From: Streptomyces sp. GC420
GTDB lineage: Bacteria; Actinomycetota; Actinomycetes; Streptomycetales; Streptomycetaceae
Assembly (NCBI RefSeq): GCF_009916105.1
Contig: NZ_JAAAXQ010000023.1
Location: 1-39,118 of the forward strand
DNA: 39,118 bases
Direction: 5' to 3'
How positions within the stretch are numbered: position 1 is the first letter of the stretch; the number at the start of each line of letters is the position of its first letter. Below the pieces are notes generated by a model. The model was given only the letters and a program-made list of their open reading frames with translations, was not told the origin of the DNA and searched no databases. Made by a program: the position numbers and the translations under genes. Shown one piece after another: positions 1 through 6,630 of this stretch.

Positions 1-311
1 CCTCTTGTCAGGTAGAGGTGGTGGGGCACCCCGGACGGGGGCGGGATCGATCCGGCCCCGGCGGACGACTCCGTTGTCGTCCGCGAGGCACCGCTGCCCC
101 TCGTCCCAGAGACAGCGGCACCCCTGGGGCCGGAAGCTTCAGGGTGCGCGCGGACCGCTTCCTCGCGGTCCGTGGCATGTGGTCGCCGGCCGGTCGCGGT
201 CCCCCTGCGGGGAACCGCGGCGCCCGCCGCCGGTTCTTTCGTGCTCTGCCCTGCAGGCCGGCCGACCCGGTCAGGGCAGGCCAGGGCCGGTCGGCCCGGT
301 CAGGGCGGTGG
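1..311. other. Non-coding stretch downstream of pckG
   Basis: I see no convincing gene here: the open frames on the plus strand continue into the antisense of pckG and resemble nothing known. The stretch holds a small inverted repeat at 151-158/165-172 (arms CGGACCGC/GCGGTCCG), and close to the pckG stop two direct copies of CCCGGTCAGGGC (266-277 and 295-306). It may contain the 3' end of a neighbouring transcript whose gene lies outside the window. Confidence 0.5.
260..296 (-). terminator. Putative terminator hairpin of pckG
   Basis: Arms GGCCGACC (260-267) and GGTCGGCC (289-296) form an 8-bp stem with a 21-nt loop, 16 nt beyond the pckG stop codon. There is no U-tract, which is usual in Streptomyces. 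The function as terminator is inferred from position. Confidence 0.35.
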
Positions 312-2135
312 TCAGCCCAGGCGCTCCACGAGGGCCCGGTACTCGTCCCACAGCTCCTTCGGCGTGTGCTCGCCGAAGGTGTTCAGGTGCTCGGGGACCA
401 GTGCGGCCTCCTCGCGCCATACGTCGGTGTCGACCTTCAGCAGGAAGTCGAGGTCCTCGTCGGAGAGGTCGAGCCCCTCGGTGTCCAGGGCATCCTTCGT
501 CGGCAGGATGCCGATCGGGGTCTCGACACCGTCCGCCTTGCCGTCGAGGCGGTCGACGATCCACTTCAGGACACGGCTGTTCTCGCCGAAGCCGGGCCAG
601 ACGAACTTGCCCTCGTTGTTCTTGCGGAACCAGTTGACGTAGTAGATCTTCGGCAGCTTCGCCTGGTCGGCGTTCTTGCCGACCTTGATCCAGTGGCCCA
701 TGTAGTCGCCCATGTTGTAGCCGCAGAACGGCAGCATGGCGAACGGGTCGCGGCGCAGCTCGCCGACCTTGCCCTCGGCGGCGGCGGTCTTCTCGCTCGC
801 CACGTTGGCGCCGAGGAAGACCCCGTGCTGCCAGTCGAAGGACTCGGTGACCAGCGGTACGGCGCTGGCGCGGCGGCCGCCGAAGAGGATCGCGGAGATC
901 GGTACGCCCTTGGGGTCCTCCCACTCCGGCGCGATGATCGGGCACTGCGAGGCGGGCACGGTGAACCGGGCGTTGGGGTGGGCGGCCGGGGTCCCGGACT
1001 CCGGGGTCCAGTCCTGGCCCTTCCAGTCCGTGAGGTGTGCCGGGGTCTCCTCGGTCATGCCCTCCCACCACACGTCGCCGTCGTCGGTGAGGGCGACGTT
1101 GGTGAAGACGGAGTTGCCCCACATGGTCTTCATCGCGTTGGCGTTGGTGTGCTCACCGGTGCCCGGGGCGACGCCGAAGAAGCCGGCCTCGGGGTTGATG
1201 GCGTACAGCCGGCCGTCCTCGCCGAAGCGCATCCAGGCGATGTCGTCGCCGATGGTCTCCACGGTCCAGCCGGAGACCGTGGGCTCCAGCATGGCGAGGT
1301 TGGTCTTGCCGCAGGCGGAGGGGAAGGCCGCGGCGACGTACTTCGACTCGCCCTGCGGCGGGGTGAGTTTGAGGATCAGCATGTGCTCGGCGAGCCAGCC
1401 CTCGTCCCGCGCCATCACCGAGGCGATGCGCAGGGCGTAGCACTTCTTGCCGAGCAGCGCGTTGCCGCCGTACCCGGAGCCGTAGGACCAGATCTCACGG
1501 GTCTCGGGGAAGTGCGAGATGTACTTGGTGGTGTTGCAGGGCCACGGCACGTCGGCCTGTCCGGGCTCCAGCGGGGCGCCCAGGGTGTGGACGGCGCGGA
1601 CGAAGAAGCCGTCGGTGCCCAGTTCGTCGAGGACGGCCTTGCCCATGCGGGTCATGGTGCGCATGGAGACGGCGACGTACGCGGAGTCGGTGATCTCGAT
1701 ACCGATGGCGGAGAGTTCGGAGCCGAGCGGGCCCATGCAGAACGGCACGACGTACATCGTGCGGCCGCGCATGGAGCCCCGGAATATCCCTTTCTCACCG
1801 GCGAAGGTCTCTCGCATCTCGGCCGGGGCCATCCAGTGGTTCGTGGGGCCGGCGTCCTCTTCCTTCTCGGAGCAGATGAAGGTGCGGTCCTCCACCCGCG
1901 CGACGTCGGAGGGGTCGGACGCGGCGTAGTAGGAGTGGGGGCGCTTGACCGGGTCCAGCTTCTTGAAGGTGCCCCTGGCGACGAGCTCCTCGCACAGGCG
2001 CTCGTACTCGGCCTCAGAGCCGTCACACCAGACGACGCTGTCCGGCTGCGTCAGTTCCGCAATCTCGTCGACCCAGGCGATCAGTGCCTGGTGCTGTGTC
2101 GGGACGGTGGTGGGAGCCGCGTTGTCCAGCGCCAC
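312..2135 (-). CDS. pckG: Phosphoenolpyruvate carboxykinase (GTP)
   Basis: Converts oxaloacetate plus GTP to phosphoenolpyruvate, GDP and CO2 in the cytoplasm, the entry step of gluconeogenesis. The 607-residue product matches the usual length of the GTP-dependent family and not the shorter ATP-dependent one. The nucleotide-binding P-loop [10 protein letters not shown] lies at residues 271-280 with the family's reactive Cys275 inside it, and typical segments such as MGPLGSE and the WEGMTEETP stretch are present. I place the start at the GTG at 2135 ([10 protein letters not shown] in the reading frame) because AGGAG lies 5 nt upstream; the open frame continues 26 codons further up, but this extension reads through the leader and has no ribosome site. 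The gene is monocistronic and divergent from the hemolysin III gene. Confidence 0.97.
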   Translation of the reverse strand: MALDNAAPTTVPTQHQALIAWVDEIAELTQPDSVVWCDGSEAEYERLCEELVARGTFKKLDPVKRPHSYYAASDPSDVARVEDRTFICSEKEEDAGPTNHWMAPAEMRETFAGEKGIFRGSMRGRTMYVVPFCMGPLGSELSAIGIEITDSAYVAVSMRTMTRMGKAVLDELGTDGFFVRAVHTLGAPLEPGQADVPWPCNTTKYISHFPETREIWSYGSGYGGNALLGKKCYALRIASVMARDEGWLAEHMLILKLTPPQGESKYVAAAFPSACGKTNLAMLEPTVSGWTVETIGDDIAWMRFGEDGRLYAINPEAGFFGVAPGTGEHTNANAMKTMWGNSVFTNVALTDDGDVWWEGMTEETPAHLTDWKGQDWTPESGTPAAHPNARFTVPASQCPIIAPEWEDPKGVPISAILFGGRRASAVPLVTESFDWQHGVFLGANVASEKTAAAEGKVGELRRDPFAMLPFCGYNMGDYMGHWIKVGKNADQAKLPKIYYVNWFRKNNEGKFVWPGFGENSRVLKWIVDRLDGKADGVETPIGILPTKDALDTEGLDLSDEDLDFLLKVDTDVWREEAALVPEHLNTFGEHTPKELWDEYRALVERLG

Positions 2136-2166
2136 GATCGCTCCTAAGTGAGGGTTTTCGGCCTGT

Positions 2167-2236
2167 GCCCTTGTACGGGCCCTGAAAGGCCCTTGTATGA
2201 GGGTGTTGCCCACGATGATGGGTTTATGCCCTTATG
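2167..2236 (-). repeat. Direct repeats in the pckG leader
   Basis: The minus strand carries TACAAGGGC twice, at 2167-2175 and 2189-2197 (22 bp apart), and a variant CATAAGGGC at 2228-2236. A short inverted repeat GGGCC/GGCCC lies between the first two. The spacing of two helical turns would suit a regulator of pckG, but this is inference; the promoter itself is not evident. Confidence 0.3.
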
Positions 2237-2394
2237 TGCCCCGTGGGGGCCTCGACCCGGACGCTTCGCAGCCGCTCATCCGGTGCCGACCGCACTCATC
2301 TGATCATCCGCGCACTCCGCGCATCTGTCCAGGGGGCCTCTCACGTGAGCATCACCACTCAAAATGCCCGCATACCCCCTGAACCAAAACCGGC

Positions 2395-2423
2395 ACCTAC
2401 CCGTAACTTACGGAGGCGTAGGT
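2395..2423 (+). promoter_or_regulatory. Palindromic operator overlapping the ribosome site
   Basis: A perfect palindrome CCGTAACTTACGG (2401-2413) is nested inside outer arms ACCTAC (2395-2400) and GTAGGT (2418-2423); a second, imperfect palindrome ACTTACG-4 nt-CGTAGGT overlaps it. The Shine-Dalgarno GGAGG (2412-2416) sits within the element, so a bound protein would cover the start region of the downstream gene. The TetR gene two positions downstream is an obvious but unproven candidate ligand. Confidence 0.5.
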
Positions 2424-2426
2424 AGC

Positions 2427-3149
2427 ATGTCGGCCATGACCGCCCCCGCGCACGAAGCGACCACGGGCCCCGTGGGGCCCGCAACCGGTCCACAACAGCT
2501 GTCGCTCCCGCCCCACCCGAAGCCTCATCTGCGGGGCTGGCTGCACGCCGGAATGTTCCCCGCCGTCCTGATCGCGGGACTGATACTCACCGCGCTCGCC
2601 GACAGCACCAGGGGCAGGATCGCCTGCGGTGTCTACACCCTGACGGCCTGTCTGCTGTTCGGGGTGAGCGCGCTCTACCACCGCGGCAACTGGGGCCCGC
2701 TGGGCGAGGCCATACTCCGCCGCCTGGACCACGCGAACATCTTCCTGATCATCGCGGGCAGCTACACCCCGCTCACCCTCCTCCTGCTGCCGGACTCCGA
2801 CGCCCGGGCTCTGCTGTGGGCGGTCTGGGCCGCGGCCGTCGCCGGCATCGCCTTCCGGGTCTTCTGGGTCGGCGCCCCGCGCTGGCTCTACACCCCCTGC
2901 TACATCGCGATGGGCTGGGCGGCCGTCTTCTTCCTCCCCGACTTCATGCGCGTCGGCGGGATCGCCGTTCTCGTGCTGGTGATCGTCGGCGGGCTGCTGT
3001 ACAGCGCGGGCGGCGTCATCTACGCGCTGAAGAAGCCCAACCCCTCCCCCCGCTGGTTCGGCTTCCACGAGGTCTTCCACTCGCTGACCGTGGCCGCCTT
3101 CGTGGCGCACTACGTGGGCATCTCGCTCGTCGCGTACGAGCACGGCTGA
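2427..3149 (+). CDS. Hemolysin III / PAQR family membrane protein
   Basis: A 240-residue integral membrane protein of the hemolysin III (TrhA/YqfA, PAQR-like) family, with about seven hydrophobic segments between residues 40 and 235. Family signatures visible are SALYHRGNW, the LDHANIFLIIAGSYTP block, and the C-terminal HEVFHSLTVAAFVAHY, which supply the His residues of the proposed metal site. Members are linked to membrane fluidity and lipid homeostasis in bacteria; the hemolysin name is historical. The start is ATG 2427 with GGAGG 10 nt upstream; the ATG at 2436 is an alternative. The gene has its own hairpin terminator and a palindromic leader, and is followed by a TetR gene on the same strand. 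Confidence 0.9.
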   Translation: MSAMTAPAHEATTGPVGPATGPQQLSLPPHPKPHLRGWLHAGMFPAVLIAGLILTALADSTRGRIACGVYTLTACLLFGVSALYHRGNWGPLGEAILRRLDHANIFLIIAGSYTPLTLLLLPDSDARALLWAVWAAAVAGIAFRVFWVGAPRWLYTPCYIAMGWAAVFFLPDFMRVGGIAVLVLVIVGGLLYSAGGVIYALKKPNPSPRWFGFHEVFHSLTVAAFVAHYVGISLVAYEHG

Positions 3150-3172
3150 ACCACCCCGCACCCCGTTCCCCG

Positions 3173-3200
3173 ATGGCCGCGACCGCCTGGTCGCGGCCAT
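3173..3200 (+). terminator. Intrinsic-like terminator after the hemolysin III gene
   Basis: A perfect 12-bp stem (ATGGCCGCGACC at 3173-3184, GGTCGCGGCCAT at 3189-3200) with a 4-nt loop is followed by TTCTTG. It lies 23 nt after the stop codon. Confidence 0.7.
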
Positions 3201-3391
3201 TCTTGCGACCTGCGGCGGCCCCTTTTTGAGAGTTACCGCCACTTGGCTTCGGCTTCCGGAAGATCGGGGCTGCCCGCACCGGCGGCGTCGCCGGGACCCG
3301 GTGGCCGCGGTCCCGGCGAAGCCTTCGGGGAAGCGGGCCGGCTGCGGGTCCGCGGGCCGTCCGGACGTGGCCGCCCCCGCGGCCGATGCCG

Positions 3392-3397
3392 GACAAT
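3392..3397 (+). promoter_or_regulatory. Possible -10 box for a leaderless TetR mRNA
   Basis: GACAAT ends 6 nt before the ATG at 3404 and there is no Shine-Dalgarno in front of that codon, so transcription could begin at or next to the start codon. This also decides between the ATGs at 3386 and 3404. No clear -35 is visible. Confidence 0.35.
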
Positions 3398-3403
3398 GAG
3401 CCC

Positions 3404-4027
3404 ATGGCCCCGACCCCCGCATCCGCCACGCAGCTCAAGAAACCGCAGCTCGGACTGCGCGAACGGAAGAAGATCAAGACGCGGCAGGCGATCAGGAAGG
3501 CCACCTACCAGCTGATCATCGAGCAGGGGTACGAGGCGACGACGGTCGAGCAGATCGCGGAGGCGGCGGAGGTCTCGCCCAGCACGGTCTTCCGCTACTT
3601 CCCCACCAAGGAGGACATCGTCCTCACCGACGAGTACGACCCGGCCCTTGAGGCTGAAATGCGGGCCCGCCCCGCGGACGAGCCCCTGCTCACCTCGCTG
3701 CGGCTGGTGATGCGGGAGGCATTGGCCGCCTTCGCCGGGAGGGACCGCGAGGAGATGGTCCTGCGCACCGACCTCATGGTGAAGGTCCCGGCCGTGCGGG
3801 CGCGGATGACGGAGAGCCTGTCCGTCACCGGCCGGATGTTCTGCCGGCTGCTGGCCGACCGCACCGGCCGCGGCGCGGACGACCTGGAGGTACGGGTCTT
3901 CGCGATGGGCGTCTTCGCGGCGCTCCAGGAGGCGGCGGTGTACTGGGCGGAGCACGGCCACCAGGACGACATCCTCGACCTGGTGGACCGCACGCTGGAC
4001 ACCTTCGAGCGCGGCCTCGGCGCCTGA
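3404..4027 (+). CDS. TetR-family transcriptional regulator
   Basis: A 207-residue one-component regulator. The N-terminal helix-turn-helix is clear (TTVEQIAEAAEVSPSTVFRY, then FPTKEDIV), preceded by the family's first helix (RQAIRKATYQLIIEQGYEA); the C-terminal ligand domain is divergent, as normal for the family, so the ligand cannot be read. I start at ATG 3404 because of the -10-like box just upstream; ATG 3386 would add six residues. It follows the hemolysin III gene but is separated from it by a terminator, so it is probably transcribed alone. It may act on the palindrome at 2395-2423, which is inference from proximity only. Confidence 0.85.
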   Translation: MAPTPASATQLKKPQLGLRERKKIKTRQAIRKATYQLIIEQGYEATTVEQIAEAAEVSPSTVFRYFPTKEDIVLTDEYDPALEAEMRARPADEPLLTSLRLVMREALAAFAGRDREEMVLRTDLMVKVPAVRARMTESLSVTGRMFCRLLADRTGRGADDLEVRVFAMGVFAALQEAAVYWAEHGHQDDILDLVDRTLDTFERGLGA

Positions 4028-4105
4028 CCGTCCGGCAGTACCGCGCCCCTGTCACCGCCACCTGCGGTGCTTGTCGGCCTGGTACCCCGGCAGTACCGTT
4101 GGCTC

Positions 4106-4396
4106 ATGTCAGCCCTGAATGTGGAGTTCCCGGATGCGGAGTTGCAGGAGATCCGGGAAATCGCCCAGGAACGCGGAATGACGATGAAGGCGTTCGTCCG
4201 CGCCTCGACCGCGGACGCGATCGCCCGTCACCGGGCCCTGAAGGAAGGCGCGGCGGAATTCCAGCGGGTGTTCAACGATCCCGCGCTCGCCGCCGCCATC
4301 GCCGAAGCCGGCATCGACGACGGGTCGGGCCCCGGCGGCCGCCCCGCGAGCGGCGGCTCCTCCAGCGGCAGCCCCGCCGGCGGCCGGGCCGCCTGA
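4106..4396 (+). CDS. Ribbon-helix-helix protein, antitoxin-like
   Basis: A 96-residue protein whose first 45 residues look like a ribbon-helix-helix DNA-binding fold: a beta strand LNVEF, then helices around AELQEIREIAQERG and MKAFVRASTADAI. The C-terminal tail is Gly/Ser-rich and probably disordered. There is no ribosome site, but TACCGT (4094-4099) ends 6 nt before the ATG, consistent with a leaderless message. It is directly followed by a Doc-like gene with a 3-nt gap, the arrangement of a toxin-antitoxin pair in which the first protein represses the operon and neutralises the second. The antitoxin role is inferred; it could also be a plain small regulator. Confidence 0.75.
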   Translation: MSALNVEFPDAELQEIREIAQERGMTMKAFVRASTADAIARHRALKEGAAEFQRVFNDPALAAAIAEAGIDDGSGPGGRPASGGSSSGSPAGGRAA

Positions 4397-4399
4397 CCC

Positions 4400-4789
4400 A
4401 TGCCCCGGTCCCTCACCCCTTCACTGCGCGTCGACATCCGCTGGCTCCTTCAGCAGCACGAGCTGGCGCTGCCCGACCAGCCCGTCGTCTCCGACTTCTC
4501 GGCGCTGGTCGCGGCGGTCGCACGGCACCGTGTCGACCCGCCCCGGCTGGGTGTGGACTCCGACCCCGCCTGGCGGGCCGCCTCGCTGCTGCACACCCTG
4601 GTCCTGCTCAAGCCGCTCCCGACGTTCAACGTGCGGTTCGCCTGCGCGGTGACCATCGCCTACATGCACGCCTCGGGTGAGGGCATCGACGCGCCGTACG
4701 GGGCACTGATCGAGCTCACCAAGGAGATCCTGGCCGGGAAGGCGGACGTGTTCGAGGCCGCGGACAGGATCCGGTCCTGGCGCATATGA
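4400..4789 (+). CDS. Doc/Fic-like protein with a degenerate active site
   Basis: A 129-residue protein the size of Doc toxins. The region at residues 60-90 (LLHTLVLLKPLPTFNVRFACAVTIAYM) aligns by pattern with the helix-loop-helix of Doc, where the Fic motif HxFx(D/A)ANKR should be. Here only the equivalents of the Asn (N77) and Arg (R79) remain; the catalytic His and the acidic residue are missing. Doc phosphorylates EF-Tu and classical Fic enzymes AMPylate their targets, so catalysis of this type is doubtful here. It is translationally coupled to the upstream ribbon-helix-helix gene. It could be a conserved non-catalytic partner, a toxin with a different mechanism, or a decaying toxin. Confidence 0.65.
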   Translation: MPRSLTPSLRVDIRWLLQQHELALPDQPVVSDFSALVAAVARHRVDPPRLGVDSDPAWRAASLLHTLVLLKPLPTFNVRFACAVTIAYMHASGEGIDAPYGALIELTKEILAGKADVFEAADRIRSWRI

Positions 4790-4792
4790 GCG

Positions 4793-4841
4793 GCCCGCCG
4801 GCACACAGCGGCGGGCCCGCGCCGGACGAGACCGGCGCGGG
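4793..4841. terminator. Double hairpin between convergent genes
   Basis: Two adjacent stems: GCCCGCCG/CGGCGGGC (4793-4800/4809-4816) and CCCGCGCCGG/CCGGCGCGGG (4816-4825/4832-4841). They fill the gap between the convergent Doc-like and L,D-transpeptidase genes and could act in both directions. Confidence 0.6.
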
Positions 4842-4859
4842 TGGCCGTACCCGGACCGG

Positions 4860-5555
4860 TCAGGTGCCGGGCTTGCGTCCGTAGACGTACACGTCGTCGC
4901 CGGTCCTGAGCATGTCCCAGTACTTCTGGGCGTCGGCCGTGCGCATGTTCACGCAGCCGTGCGAGCCGGGCGGCGCCCAGACGCTGATGCCGACGGAGTG
5001 GAAGGCCTGCCCGCCGTCGAAGAACTGGCTGTACGGCATGGGCACGTTGTAGATCGACGACACGTGGTTCTTGTGCCGCCAGTAGATCTTCTTGGCGCCG
5101 GTGCGGGTCTCATACCCGTTCCGGCCCGTACGGACCGGAACCGGGCCGTACTTCAGGGTGTTCCCGTCCTGGATCCAGCTGATCTGCAGGGTGAGGTTGA
5201 CGCAGGCGATCCGGCCCTTGTTGGTCGGGCACCTGCCGTCCCTGTTGGGCGTGCTGCCGACGGCCTTCTGCTTGTTCATCAGATTCATCACGCCCCAGGT
5301 GACGGGCCCGGCGTAGCCGATGTTGGGGCTGATGCTGTGCTTCGTCTGGAATGCCTGGATCGCTCTGCAGTCAGCGGCCGACTGCTTCCCGTCGACCGGC
5401 CGTCCCAGGAACTTCTCCACCTGCTTCTGGTAAGGGCCGGTCGATGTGGTGCACGTGGCCGCCTCGGCTCCCGTACCGCCGGCCACCACCATCGCGGGCG
5501 CCAGCAGTCCCACGACCGCCGCCGCCGCACCCAGTCTTCTTCTCTTGTCCCCCAT
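4860..5555 (-). CDS. Exported L,D-transpeptidase (YkuD family) with peptidoglycan-binding domain
   Basis: A 231-residue secreted protein that should form 3-3 cross-links in peptidoglycan or attach proteins to it. It has an N-terminal signal peptide (residues 1-32, basic KRRR then hydrophobic, cleavage near AEA-A), a peptidoglycan-binding-type helical domain at about 35-95 (KFLGRPVDGK, CRAIQAFQ), and a C-terminal YkuD domain with the catalytic signature SHGCVNM at 198-204: Cys201 nucleophile, His199, and upstream His186. The start is ATG 5555, preceded by GAAGGGA; the frame runs 44 codons further upstream, but that part is basic leader without a ribosome site. The gene is divergent from the Mut7-C gene and convergent with the Doc-like gene. 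Confidence 0.92.
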   Translation of the reverse strand: MGDKRRRLGAAAAVVGLLAPAMVVAGGTGAEAATCTTSTGPYQKQVEKFLGRPVDGKQSAADCRAIQAFQTKHSISPNIGYAGPVTWGVMNLMNKQKAVGSTPNRDGRCPTNKGRIACVNLTLQISWIQDGNTLKYGPVPVRTGRNGYETRTGAKKIYWRHKNHVSSIYNVPMPYSQFFDGGQAFHSVGISVWAPPGSHGCVNMRTADAQKYWDMLRTGDDVYVYGRKPGT

Positions 5556-5614
5556 GGCGCGTCCCTTCTCGTCGCACCACGTAGACACGTACCGGCCCCG
5601 AATGGTTGCAGGAC

Positions 5615-5642
5615 GTTCGGATCCGTTGGCAAGCGTCCGAAC
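5615..5642. promoter_or_regulatory. Inverted repeat in the divergent L,D-transpeptidase/Mut7-C promoter region
   Basis: GTTCGGA (5615-5621) and TCCGAAC (5636-5642) are inverted with a 14-nt spacer, centre to centre two helical turns, inside the 188-bp divergent intergenic region. A role as operator is only suggested by position. Confidence 0.3.
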
Positions 5643-5743
5643 CCGTGCGAGCGGGTGCGTGCCGTTGATCGCTCGTGCGGCTCCCACGGGCGCACCGGGG
5701 AAATCCGCGGGCCGGGCCGGTCGGTCGGTGCGATGCTGGCCGG

Positions 5744-6502
5744 GTGAACGGACCGGAGATCCAGATCGAGTTCGCCCCCGAGCTGTCGCTGTTCGTGCCC
5801 GCGGCCCGGCGGGACGCCCGCACCCCGGTCACGACCGACGGCTCGTCGACGCTGGGCCACCTCGTCGAGTCCCTCGGCGTGCCGCTGCCCGAGGTGGGAC
5901 GGCTGCTCGCGGACGGCCGCGAGGTGCCGCCCTCGTACGTCCCCGAGGCCGGCGTCGTCGTCCGGGTGCTCGCCGTCGAACGCCCCCAGCGGCTCCCCGA
6001 ACCCGGCGAGCCCCGCTTCCTGCTCGACGTGCACCTCGGCACCCTGGCCCGCCGGCTGCGGCTGCTCGGCGTCGACGCCGAGTACGACAGCACCGACATC
6101 GGCGATCCGGCCCTGGCAGCCCGCTCCGCCGCCGAGCACCGCGTCCTCCTCACCCGCGACCGGGGGCTGCTCCGCCGCCGCGAGGTGTGGGTGGGCGGCT
6201 ACGTCTACAGCCACCGCCCGGACGAGCAACTGCGCGACGTCCTGGAGCGCTTCGCGCCGCGCCTCGACCCGTGGACCCGCTGCACCGCCTGCAACGGGCT
6301 CCTCAAGCCGACGACGAAGGAGGACGTCGCCCACCGCCTGGAGGGCGGCACCCGCAGCACGTACGACGTCTTCGCGGCCTGCACCGCCTGCGACCGCGTC
6401 TACTGGCGCGGGGCGCACAACGACCGCCTCGTCCGGATCGTCGAGGAGGCGGTCGCGGAGTTCGGCGGCCCGGGCACCGGCCCGGGAACCGGCCGCGGGT
6501 GA
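5744..6502 (+). CDS. Mut7-C domain protein with N-terminal ubiquitin-like domain
   Basis: A 252-residue protein with a ubiquitin/ThiS-like N-terminal part (residues 1-85; Mut7-C ubiquitin type) followed by the Mut7-C RNase domain (PIN-like fold). The typical opening FLLDVHLGTLARRLRLLGVDAEYD with conserved Asp residues, the LLTRDRGLL block, and two zinc-binding pairs CTAC (CxxC) near residues 185 and 213 are visible. The family is thought to be a toxin-like or RNA-processing nuclease, but the bacterial substrate is unknown. I start at GTG 5744 because the protein's homology-like part begins there; the reading frame stays open upstream. It is monocistronic and ends in a strong hairpin. Confidence 0.85.
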   Translation: MNGPEIQIEFAPELSLFVPAARRDARTPVTTDGSSTLGHLVESLGVPLPEVGRLLADGREVPPSYVPEAGVVVRVLAVERPQRLPEPGEPRFLLDVHLGTLARRLRLLGVDAEYDSTDIGDPALAARSAAEHRVLLTRDRGLLRRREVWVGGYVYSHRPDEQLRDVLERFAPRLDPWTRCTACNGLLKPTTKEDVAHRLEGGTRSTYDVFAACTACDRVYWRGAHNDRLVRIVEEAVAEFGGPGTGPGTGRG

Positions 6503-6507
6503 AACGG

Positions 6508-6541
6508 CTTCCGGCCCCTCGCCGTGACGAGGGGCCGGAAG
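6508..6541. terminator. Perfect 14-bp hairpin terminator
   Basis: Arms CTTCCGGCCCCTCG (6508-6521) and CGAGGGGCCGGAAG (6528-6541) with a 6-nt loop begin 5 nt after the Mut7-C stop codon. It lies between convergent genes, so it may serve both. Confidence 0.75.
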
Positions 6542-6594
6542 GTGCCGGTGCCCCGGAGGGCCGCGGCGGGCCGTACGGGCCGTCGGGCGGCCGC

Positions 6595-6621
6595 GCCGGG
6601 GCCGTCAGGGACGGCCCCGGC
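6595..6621 (-). terminator. Hairpin at the end of the glycan operon
   Basis: A 12-bp stem (6595-6606/6610-6621, core GGGGCCGTC/GACGGCCCC) with a 3-nt loop lies 9 nt beyond the stop codon of the copper-radical oxidase gene, the last gene of the minus-strand operon. Confidence 0.6.
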
Positions 6622-6630
6622 AGGCCGGTT

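Noticed and set aside
5556..5743. c-di-AMP (ydaO) riboswitch before the L,D-transpeptidase gene
   Set aside because: Such switches often precede cell-wall genes in Streptomyces, but the conserved GGGTGAAT-type core and length are absent here.
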